8,436 bases of DNA from Eggerthellaceae bacterium UBA5808 (GTDB lineage: Bacteria; Actinomycetota; Coriobacteriia; Coriobacteriales; Eggerthellaceae), in contig DIDE01000039.1 in the NCBI GenBank assembly GCA_002417975.1, forward strand, positions 23,515-31,950. The letters run 5' to 3'. Shown in pieces: positions 1-5,755 of the stretch. Position 1 is the first letter of the stretch. Each line of letters begins with the position of its first letter. The notes under the pieces were generated by a model. The model saw only the letters and a list, made by a program, of their open reading frames with translations, was not told the origin of the DNA and searched no databases. The translations under genes and the position numbers were made by a program.

Positions 1-11
1 GTAACTCTCAA

Positions 12-27
12 CCTAGTAACTCCTAGG
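12..27. other. small inverted repeat CCTAG/CTAGG
   Basis: CCTAG (12-16) and CTAGG (23-27) can pair around a 6-nt loop. A short direct repeat, GTAACTC, lies at 1-7 and 16-22. There is no U-tract, so this is at best a weak transcript 3' end for a gene left of the window. It may equally be chance. Confidence 0.25.
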
Positions 28-52
28 CGTATTAGCTGATCCTTGACGGATG

Positions 53-64
53 TAGTACAAATGT
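53..64 (+). repeat. 12-mer TAGTACAAATGT, left copy
   Basis: TAGTACAAATGT occurs here and exactly again at 422-433. The two copies sit in the same orientation on either side of the 41-bp repeat array, both following a GATG-containing context. They may be diverged members of the same repeat family or boundaries of the array. No coding frame explains them. Confidence 0.5.
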
Positions 65-68
65 GGCG

Positions 69-99
69 GTACGCTCCTCGCTTGTATCGAGCAGGGTAC
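69..99. other. imperfect 12-bp stem-loop
   Basis: The arms at 69-80 (GTACGCTCCTCG) and 88-99 (CGAGCAGGGTAC) are complementary at 10 of 12 positions around a 7-nt loop. No T-run follows on either strand. A structured RNA end, a terminator without a U-tract, or a degenerate repeat arm are all possible. A perfect 5-bp hairpin, AACGG-CTG-CCGTT, follows at 106-118. Confidence 0.35.
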
Positions 100-105
100 T
101 AGTGT

Positions 106-118
106 AACGGCTGCCGTT
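106..118. other. small perfect hairpin AACGG-CTG-CCGTT
   Basis: A 5-bp perfect inverted repeat with a 3-nt loop lies seven bases after the larger stem-loop at 69-99. The pair of hairpins might mark the end of an upstream transcript entering from the left, but there is no U-tract and the upstream gene is not visible. Confidence 0.3.
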
Positions 119-140
119 CCTCCGCTTGTTGCATATATTC

Positions 141-403
141 TTCGTGATGGCGAATACGCTACGTGCATGATGCGAATAGAGCGCAAACGGGGTAGATACA
201 GAGCGAACAGCGGAATGTAGCGTAGGCGTGACGAATATAGAGCAAACGTATCGGAATGCATGTGTGATCATGGTGATACAAGGCAAACGTAGTAGGATGT
301 AGCCTGATCATGATAGATACGGGGCGAGCATAGCAGAATGTAGCGTGATCATAACGAATACGGAGCGAGCACACCAGAATGTAGTGTGACCGTAGCGGAA
401 TGT
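141..403. repeat. degenerate 41-bp tandem repeat array
   Basis: Units start near 220, 262, 302 and 343, with exact 41-bp spacing between the last two (302-342 and 343-383). The approximate consensus is GCGTGATCATGACGAATACG followed by GAGCGAACGTAGCGGAATGTA. More degraded copies lie at 141-219, including a shortened copy at 191-219, and a 20-bp partial unit closes the array at 384-403. Each unit divides into halves of about 20 and 21 bp, both beginning GAAT. The period is not a multiple of three, so apparent reading frames drift between copies and a repetitive protein is unlikely. Copies differ at many positions, unlike a CRISPR. Function unknown. Confidence 0.75.
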
Positions 404-628
404 GATGCAAGTAGGATGAGCTAGTACAAATGTAGAGGAATGCTGCATGAGCATGACGGAATGTCGTCACGCTGGCGAGCAAGTGCCGAAACGCGAGATT
501 TTTTCACCCACATGGTATCGGACATTTTCTGAACTCTATAGGTCGCGCTTTTCATCAGGCGTTATGGAGACGTTTTACCTATTGCATACGTTCGAAAAAC
601 ACGAATCGGCTTCCATTTGCCAGCGCTT
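404..628. other. gene-free spacer between the two repeat arrays
   Basis: No frame here has a ribosome-binding site plus a recognisable protein. Positions 404-480 still carry fragments of the left repeat (GGAATG, GCATGA and GACGGAATGT words). Positions 570-628 carry weak resemblance to the right repeat, such as GCATACGTTCGAAAAACACG compared with the copy at 629-690. The 480-565 stretch looks like neither array. An open frame from 447 to 746 crosses into the right array and is rejected as a gene. Confidence 0.5.
422..433 (+). repeat. 12-mer TAGTACAAATGT, right copy
   Basis: This is an exact match to 53-64 in direct orientation, just beyond the last recognisable partial 41-bp unit. The spacing of 369 bp is 9 x 41, so the match is in register with the array, which favours both being members of it over insertion-site duplications. 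Confidence 0.5.
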
Positions 629-1127
629 CATTCAAGACGCTACATTTAGGTTACGTATACGTCTCAACAGCATTTTCCTTGGTCAGAATGTATTCGAAGA
701 TGCTGCATTGGCATCTCCAATAGGTCTCAACGACATGCTTCATTAACGATCTGCATTCGATGGTTCTATGTCGGGGCAACTTATGCATCCCAGCAGCATG
801 CTCCTTCGTGCAGCTACATCCAAAGATGCCGCACTGGCATCTCTTATGTGCTTCAACGGCATGCTTCTCTACTGGATCGCATTCAATTCGCTACATTGAG
901 GTTGCCTATACGTTTCAACGGCATGTTTCTCTGCCAATCCACATTCAATCCGCTACATCAAGGTTATTCATATGCCTCAACAACTTGTACCTCAACCAGT
1001 CTGCATCCAAAGGTGATGCAAGGGTGCATATAGAATGCGTATGCGGCAAGGTTCGCACCAGACTGCATCCAAAGGTGATTTATGACAACGGGCAGAAGTT
1101 ACATACGGGCAGAAGTTACATATAAGG
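629..1127. repeat. degenerate 62/63-bp tandem repeat array
   Basis: Eight consecutive units begin at 629, 691, 754, 817, 880, 942, 1004 and 1066, with steps of 62, 63, 63, 63, 62, 62 and 62 bp. Each opens with CATTCAA or CATCCAA (TATTCGA at 691). Most carry a TCAACGGCATG-like block in the middle. Two subtypes are visible. Units at 629, 880 and 942 read CATTCAAnnCGCTACAT, then AGGTT. Units at 691 and 817 read AAGATGCnGCAnTGGCATCT. The regular period with heavy divergence points to an old array. Because 62 is not a multiple of three, coding is unlikely. Similarity runs through the whole unit, so it is not a repeat-spacer CRISPR. Confidence 0.8.
1088..1121. repeat. perfect 17-bp tandem duplication
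   Basis: ACGGGCAGAAGTTACAT occurs at 1088-1104 and again, without a gap, at 1105-1121. It lies inside the last, degraded 62-bp unit. Perfect identity in otherwise diverged surroundings suggests a recent slippage event, so this locus is probably still changing in length. Confidence 0.85.
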
Positions 1128-1178
1128 TACTTGCGATAAGGATGCAGGTTTAGGAGAATCCTTCCCCTGATGTTGCGC

Positions 1179-1192
1179 GTCCTGTGAAGGAC
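1179..1192 (-). terminator. possible weak terminator hairpin of the luxR gene
   Basis: GTCCT (1179-1183) and AGGAC (1188-1192) form a perfect 5-bp stem with a 4-nt loop, 29 bp downstream of the minus-strand stop codon at 1221-1223. No U-tract follows on the minus strand, so this is only a candidate. A wider TCCTTC/GAAGGA pairing across 1159-1191 is also possible. Confidence 0.3.
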
Positions 1193-1220
1193 CTATCTGA
1201 TAAGGCTGCAGGAAAATGAC

Positions 1221-3038
1221 CTATTTGGCACTTTGCGGACCAGTACCCTGCGCATCAGTATTTTGTGCAGCATCGCGTGTAATATCAACTAATTTAATGA
1301 CGTCTTGCTTACTGTGCACATCAAGTTTTTGATAGATATGTTTGATGTGCATCTTGATCGTATTCGAAGACAGCACAAATTCGTCGGCGATAGCGTTGAG
1401 CGTTCGACCTCGAGCGAGCTGTTTTAATACGTCGGTTTCGCGTGCGGTAAGTTGATATTTATTCGCGATAATCTGGCACGGACCATCCCAATACGTGTCT
1501 TCGGTAAATGTGCGGGTGTCAGTGTTTATATCAGCGTCTATTGAATCGGATTCTGATGTTGTCTGTGTTAGCTGACCGGGTACATTAGAAGAATGCAAAG
1601 GGGTAGTTGTAGTTTGAACTGGCTCAATAGACCCCTCGACATTTTGCGGTTGGCTACCTAATTTTGATGCGCTCAACTCCGGTGATTGATTCTTATTGCT
1701 ACCTGAGTGTCGATACAACGACAAAACGAGTAATAGATAGACAAACACGATAAACAGCGAACAATTCGAGACAGAAATTGAGCTTGATGACATAGCGATT
1801 GTTCCGAGCATTGATCCCAGAAAGTGGCCAAAGATAGTGATGAGTCGTGCGCTTACTGCGGCCAATACAATTTGTGTACTGCTTTGGATGTAGCGTACCG
1901 ATAAAGCGACGACAGCGATTTCGAATAGTGCCGATCCAGTGCTGGTAAGAAGCTGAGGAGCGTTCGGTATGGTGGTCGTGAGCGGTGTTTCAAAAAGGAT
2001 TCCTGCTGCCGTGCAAATAAACGCGATCGAAAACATATCGCGGATATTCCAAATGCTGCTGCTGAGTGCGGCGATTGATAGGAGCACGATAAGTCCAACG
2101 GTAATGGGGGAAGTATAAACAAAGGTAAGCGCAGAACTACTGTGCATAAATCCTAAGATAATCGTTGACACGATAGTAATGACAACAAAACGTGGGGGGA
2201 GTGTTGTCCCAATCTGCCATAGCAATGAAGGTAAGGAATACGGGTGTGCCATCTGGCGCTTATCGAGCGATTGTGTGAATGCACGATTGCTGGTTGGATT
2301 AATAAACACGTCCATGCTGTCATCGTTTCTGCTTAGATCAAATCGATCTTTAAGATGCAGACGATCCGCGATATGAACAAGCGACTGTCCGAATCGAGTA
2401 TGCGGGGTGTAAGGCACTTTTACCTGTTCAAGTGTTCCGCCGTGCAGAGCGTAATAGTAGCCGAGCATAAGAAGCGCAAAGCCTCCCATGAGCAAAAACC
2501 CGGTAAGTAAGAGTTTATTGACCATCGGGAATACGTGCATGTCTGATGCAAGGCCGCAGAATGATTCGATGATGAATCCGCCAAGGGTGCCGAATGTGAC
2601 TGTTGGCAGGAGATAGCGACGTGGTATGCGTGCCAATAGAGTAAGGAGCGCGGCGGTAAGGGGGGCATCCGCGCTTTGCGCGAGAAACAAGGCAATAGCT
2701 GTAGGGGCAGCGGGAATTCCGATGTACCATCCGTTTAGACCGCCTGCAATGGCGTGAAGAAGCATGACGCCAAAGCACGAGAGAATAAGTCCAATCGCGC
2801 TAAGAATAAGTATGAAGTGTCGTTGATGTTGTGGCCACCGAGTGCCGAATGCACGAGCTGCGCAAAGCGTAATCGCGAGCAGCAAAAGATACATTGTTAG
2901 GGCGGAAAAGCGCATCATAAGATCCGGATCATCCCAAAGAGCGACCGGTATAGTAAGCGCATTGACGATCCAGTTACCTGCGAATAATGCCGCTAGACTG
3001 CAGCCAGCACAGACCATCAGCTTGACGGTTGTAGTCAT
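1221..3038 (-). CDS. polytopic membrane LuxR-family transcriptional regulator
   Basis: This 605-residue protein joins a membrane domain to a DNA-binding domain. About 12 hydrophobic segments lie between residues 8 and 442, split by a polar loop at 198-283. A Ser/Thr/Gln-rich linker covers about 443-525. The C-terminal LuxR/GerE helix-turn-helix occupies about 528-585, with LTARETDVLKQLARGR and the recognition-helix stretch NTIKMHIKHIYQKLDVHSKQD. The tail is polar. The start at 3038 is set by GGGGAGGA six bases upstream of ATG. The architecture is typical of the membrane-tethered LuxR regulators expanded in Eggerthellaceae, which usually lie beside a respiratory-type reductase. By inference it senses a small molecule at the membrane and controls the divergent flavoprotein gene at 3201. 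The ligand cannot be read from sequence. No receiver or kinase domain is present. Confidence 0.92.
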   Translation of the reverse strand: MTTTVKLMVCAGCSLAALFAGNWIVNALTIPVALWDDPDLMMRFSALTMYLLLLAITLCAARAFGTRWPQHQRHFILILSAIGLILSCFGVMLLHAIAGGLNGWYIGIPAAPTAIALFLAQSADAPLTAALLTLLARIPRRYLLPTVTFGTLGGFIIESFCGLASDMHVFPMVNKLLLTGFLLMGGFALLMLGYYYALHGGTLEQVKVPYTPHTRFGQSLVHIADRLHLKDRFDLSRNDDSMDVFINPTSNRAFTQSLDKRQMAHPYSLPSLLWQIGTTLPPRFVVITIVSTIILGFMHSSSALTFVYTSPITVGLIVLLSIAALSSSIWNIRDMFSIAFICTAAGILFETPLTTTIPNAPQLLTSTGSALFEIAVVALSVRYIQSSTQIVLAAVSARLITIFGHFLGSMLGTIAMSSSSISVSNCSLFIVFVYLLLVLSLYRHSGSNKNQSPELSASKLGSQPQNVEGSIEPVQTTTTPLHSSNVPGQLTQTTSESDSIDADINTDTRTFTEDTYWDGPCQIIANKYQLTARETDVLKQLARGRTLNAIADEFVLSSNTIKMHIKHIYQKLDVHSKQDVIKLVDITRDAAQNTDAQGTGPQSAK

Positions 3039-3059
3039 AGCTATCCTCCCCTACGAATA

Positions 3060-3065
3060 AGTATA
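3060..3065 (-). promoter_or_regulatory. candidate -10 element of the luxR promoter
   Basis: On the minus strand this reads TATACT, five of six matches to TATAAT, 22 bp upstream of the luxR start. The matching -35 position (about 3083-3088) reads TGGATG, a poor fit, which would suit an activated or autoregulated promoter. That -35 zone lies inside the dyad at 3081-3099. Confidence 0.4.
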
Positions 3066-3080
3066 AGGCTTTATGGCAAT

Positions 3081-3099
3081 TACATCCATTATGGGTGTA
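3081..3099. promoter_or_regulatory. 19-bp dyad, candidate operator for the LuxR regulator
   Basis: TACATCCA (3081-3088) and TGGGTGTA (3092-3099) are inverted repeats with one mismatch in eight around a 3-bp centre. The size and symmetry suit a dimeric LuxR-type HTH. The site overlaps the -35 zone of the candidate luxR promoter and lies about 86 bp upstream of the predicted start of the flavoprotein transcript. It could mediate autoregulation, or activation at a distance. The assignment to this regulator is inferred from position. Confidence 0.45.
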
Positions 3100-3116
3100 G
3101 GCTGATAATTCCCTCT

Positions 3117-3133
3117 ATGTAGACTATATGTAG
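3117..3133 (+). promoter_or_regulatory. direct repeat ATGTAG with 11-bp spacing
   Basis: ATGTAG at 3117-3122 recurs at 3128-3133, one helical turn apart. The second copy ends eight bases before the -35 box of the flavoprotein promoter. That is the usual place for an activator contacting RNA polymerase, so this is an alternative or additional regulator site. Confidence 0.35.
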
Positions 3134-3140
3134 TTTCAAA

Positions 3141-3169
3141 TTGTAAGAAAACCTTGCAATACACATAAT
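3141..3169 (+). promoter_or_regulatory. sigma-70-type promoter of the flavoprotein gene
   Basis: TTGTAA (3141-3146) and CATAAT (3164-3169) are separated by exactly 17 bp. The -35 box matches four of six consensus bases and the -10 box five of six. Transcription would begin near 3176, giving a leader of about 25 nt with a GGAGGG ribosome-binding site. The weak -35 box fits a promoter that needs an activator. Confidence 0.55.
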
Positions 3170-3190
3170 GCTTCCGGAGGGGGAGCAGAG

Positions 3191-3196
3191 GGAGGG
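3191..3196 (+). promoter_or_regulatory. ribosome-binding site that fixes the flavoprotein start
   Basis: GGAGGG sits four bases before the ATG at 3201. An in-frame ATG at 3168 lacks any such element and overlaps the predicted -10 box, so it should not be taken as the start. Confidence 0.7.
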
Positions 3197-3200
3197 AATC

Positions 3201-4724
3201 ATGGAAGAACTGAATGATGAGCAGACGACGACGATCGCCGATATATACGGCGACGCGTCAAAGCATGGCGTATCTCGTCGTGGCTTTGTAGCGGGCGTCG
3301 GTGCTCTCGGAGCGCTGGGTGTTATGGGCGCAGGGTTGAGCGGCTGTGCTTCGCCAAGTAAATCTTCTTCGGGCTCGTCAAAAAGTGAAAGTCATGATGT
3401 CGTTGTTGTCGGCATGGGTGGTGCAGGTATGTCTGCTGCAATTACCGCATTCGATGCAGGTATAAACGACGTCGTTATTTTGGAGAAGATGTCGGTTGTT
3501 GGAGGCAATACGAACTTTTCTTCAAGCGGCATGAACGCTTCCGAAACGAAATTCCAAAAGGCTCAGGGGATTGAGGATAGTAACGACCTTTTTGCGAAGG
3601 AAACCTACGAAGGCGGTCACGATACGGGCAATCTCGAATTGATCCACTTCATGTGCGATAATTCGGCGGCTGCCATCGACTGGCTTGATGGTCTTGGTGT
3701 AACGCTCGATAACATTTCTACGACTGGCGGTATGTCTGTTAAGCGTTGCCATCGTCCTCATGATGGATCTGCTGTCGGATTGACGCTGGTCCCTGGCCTC
3801 GAAAGTGCGGTAAATAATCGCAACATCACCGTTATGATGAACGCAGAAGTAACGGAGCTTATGACTGATGACAGTGGTGCAGTTACCGGCGTTAAGGCAA
3901 CAATCAATGGTAAGGATACAACGGTCAATGCGAAGGCTGTTATTCTTGCGACTGGCGGTTTGGGATCAAACAAGGATTTGATTTCTAAATATCGTCCTGA
4001 TCTTAAGGACTACATCTCAACAAACCAACCTGGCGCAACGGGCGATGGCTATGTCATGGCTGAAAATGCCGGTGCCGAATTAATCCAGATGGATCAAATC
4101 CAGATTCATCCGACTGTCGAGCAGACGACTGCTACGCTGATTGCCGAAGGTATTCGTGGCACGGGTGCAATTCTGGTCAATACGGACGGCAAGCGCTTCT
4201 ATGATGAGATGAGCACACGCGATAAGGTATCTGCCGCAGAACTTGCACAGCCTAATTCATTCTCTTGGGAAATATTTGATCAGCAAGTATATGACAAAAA
4301 TACAGCTATCAAGACGTATGAAAAGAAGGGCCTCGTTACCAGTGCCGATAGCACAGCGGAACTTGCGAGCAAAATAGGTGTAGACCCAGCGACCTTGCAG
4401 GAGACCATTGCTTCGTATAACGAAGACACGACCGCGGGTAAGGCTGATGAGTTTGGCCGTACCTCAGGTATGATTGCGTTCAACGAAGGCAAGATGTATG
4501 CGATTAAGGTTGCTCCTGGTATTCACCATGAAATGGGTGGCATTAAGATTGACACCAAGAATCAGGCTTTGAATTCAAGCGATCAGCCAGTTAAAAATCT
4601 ATATGCAGCTGGTGAGGTAACAGGTGGCATTCATGGTAATAACCGTATTGGCGGCAACGCAGTATGCGACATTACTGTCTTTGGCCGCAATGTTGGATCA
4701 GTCGTTTCCGACGTAGTTAAATAG
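3201..4724 (+). CDS. Tat-exported lipoprotein FAD reductase, fumarate reductase (flavocytochrome c) family
   Basis: This 507-residue enzyme probably transfers electrons to an unsaturated dicarboxylate-like acceptor outside the cytoplasmic membrane. A twin-arginine signal (SRRGFVA, residues 25-31) leads to a lipobox LSGC with Cys49, predicting export folded with FAD and lipid anchoring. A Ser/Lys linker follows. The FAD dinucleotide fold starts at 66, with GMGGAG at 71-76 and Glu95. The residues that serve catalysis in Shewanella fumarate reductase have counterparts here: His303 (HPT), Glu316 and Arg319 (EGIRG), Arg340 (TRD), His442/His443 (HHEMGG) and Arg482 (NRIGGNA). Urocanate reductases replace the His and Arg equivalents, so a fumarate- or methacrylate-like substrate is more likely. 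No CxxCH heme site or FMN-binding domain is present, so an external electron donor is needed. The start at 3201 follows GGAGGG. The substrate is uncertain because the family is widely expanded in this group. Confidence 0.9.
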   Translation: MEELNDEQTTTIADIYGDASKHGVSRRGFVAGVGALGALGVMGAGLSGCASPSKSSSGSSKSESHDVVVVGMGGAGMSAAITAFDAGINDVVILEKMSVVGGNTNFSSSGMNASETKFQKAQGIEDSNDLFAKETYEGGHDTGNLELIHFMCDNSAAAIDWLDGLGVTLDNISTTGGMSVKRCHRPHDGSAVGLTLVPGLESAVNNRNITVMMNAEVTELMTDDSGAVTGVKATINGKDTTVNAKAVILATGGLGSNKDLISKYRPDLKDYISTNQPGATGDGYVMAENAGAELIQMDQIQIHPTVEQTTATLIAEGIRGTGAILVNTDGKRFYDEMSTRDKVSAAELAQPNSFSWEIFDQQVYDKNTAIKTYEKKGLVTSADSTAELASKIGVDPATLQETIASYNEDTTAGKADEFGRTSGMIAFNEGKMYAIKVAPGIHHEMGGIKIDTKNQALNSSDQPVKNLYAAGEVTGGIHGNNRIGGNAVCDITVFGRNVGSVVSDVVK

Positions 4725-4770
4725 GAAGATAGCACGACTATTTGCACATAGCGATATCCCTCCTTATTGC

Positions 4771-4809
4771 ATCGCCTCGACGTTCGGATGTAACCGACGT
4801 CGGGGCGAT
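4771..4809 (+). terminator. strong stem-loop after the flavoprotein gene
   Basis: Arms at 4771-4787 and 4794-4809 pair almost completely (ATCGCC, a T-G wobble, CGACGT, one bulged T, then CGG) around a 6-nt loop. The structure lies 46 bp after the stop codon. It lacks a following U-tract, so it may stop transcription inefficiently or protect the 3' end of the mRNA. It separates the reductase from exoA. Confidence 0.6.
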
Positions 4810-4922
4810 CGTGCATGTTGGGATAATAGTGGTGCTATAGCTGAAAACAGATCACTCATGTATGCTTAGTGAAAAGTACTGCTTGATACTCTTGATCCTC
4901 TATAAGAATAGGCGGTTTGCTC

Positions 4923-5711
4923 ATGCGAATGGTTTCTTGGAACGTTAATGGTTTGCGTGCGGTATCACGCAAAGGGTTCAAAGAATCATTCGAGCAGCTC
5001 GATGCTGATATATTTGCTATTCAAGAAACAAAGCTGCAAGAGGGGCAAATCGATCTTGATCTGCCCGGGTATTACACATACTGGAGCTATGCGCAACGAA
5101 AAGGGTATTCGGGTACAGCTGTTCTTAGCAAGACGGAACCTCTTCAAGTTATTCACGGTCTTGGCCTTCCTGACCTCGACAAAGAAGGACGCATCTGTGC
5201 TCTCGAATATCACGATTTTTGGTTTGTCGATGTCTACACGCCCAATGCACAAAATGAGCTAGCTCGTATCGATTTTCGTATGGAGTGGGACGATGCTTTC
5301 CGCGACTTTTGTCTAGGCCTTGAGGAAGGATCGACACCTTTAGGTCCTCATGTAACCGATCCAAAGCCCGTTATTATGTGCGGTGATTTTAACGTTGCTC
5401 ATCTGGATATCGATTTAAAGAATCCTGGTCCTAACAGGGGTCATGCAGGATTTTCCGATGAAGAACGAAGCAAGTTCTCGCGACTGCTCGATGCAGGTTT
5501 TGTCGATACGTATCGCTATCTTAATCCCAATACAACGGGAGCATATTCGTGGTGGAGCTATCGTTTTAATGCGCGCGCCCATAACGCGGGATGGCGGATC
5601 GACTACTTTCTTGTGAGTCAGTCACTGTCTGATCGTATTCAAATGGCGTTGATGTATCGGGAGGTTATGGGGAGCGATCATTGTCCCGTCTCTCTAGAGA
5701 TTGACCTGTAA
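4923..5711 (+). CDS. exoA: exodeoxyribonuclease III / AP endonuclease (ExoA/XthA family)
   Basis: This 262-residue cytoplasmic nuclease cleaves DNA at abasic sites and removes 3' blocking groups in base-excision repair, using Mg2+. The family motifs are present in order: SWNVNGLRA at 5-13, QETKL with metal ligand Glu35, YTPNAQ with Tyr105, GDFNVAH with Asp155 and Asn157, WRIDYF with Asp227, and GSDHCP with Asp252 and His253. Length is normal for the family. A TTG at 4917 is in frame, but ATG at 4923 is preferred because AGGCGG (4910-4915) lies seven bases ahead and the protein then begins MRMVSWNVNG, matching relatives. It is followed 44 bp later by folE, probably on the same transcript. No convincing -35/-10 pair was found; a TATAAG at 4901-4906 is a possible -10. 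No key residue is missing. Confidence 0.96.
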   Translation: MRMVSWNVNGLRAVSRKGFKESFEQLDADIFAIQETKLQEGQIDLDLPGYYTYWSYAQRKGYSGTAVLSKTEPLQVIHGLGLPDLDKEGRICALEYHDFWFVDVYTPNAQNELARIDFRMEWDDAFRDFCLGLEEGSTPLGPHVTDPKPVIMCGDFNVAHLDIDLKNPGPNRGHAGFSDEERSKFSRLLDAGFVDTYRYLNPNTTGAYSWWSYRFNARAHNAGWRIDYFLVSQSLSDRIQMALMYREVMGSDHCPVSLEIDL

Positions 5712-5755
5712 TACAATGGCAGGCTAAGACGAAAAAAAGGAAGCGAAGCATACTC

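Noticed and set aside
13..482. Minus-strand open frames with FALYSSRLRYIPLFALYLPR-like repeated peptides
   Set aside because: The repetition comes from the 41-bp DNA repeat read in shifting frames. Similar peptides appear in three different overlapping frames, which real genes do not do.
447..746. 99-codon plus-strand open frame in the repeat region
   Set aside because: It has no ribosome-binding site, no recognisable domain, and runs into the 62-bp array, whose period shifts frame between units. The apparent protein is a by-product of the repeats.
760..1125. 121-codon plus-strand open frame in the repeat region
   Set aside because: It is composed entirely of 62/63-bp repeat units and the terminal duplication. 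It starts without a ribosome-binding site and resembles no family.
629..1127. CRISPR array (spacing near 62 bp)
   Set aside because: There is no invariant 24-37 bp repeat separated by unique spacers. Similarity spreads over whole units with many mismatches, and no cas gene is present in the window.
4822..4827. GATAAT as a -10 box for exoA
   Set aside because: The expected -35 position falls in the terminator-like hairpin and reads GTCGGG, with no resemblance to consensus.
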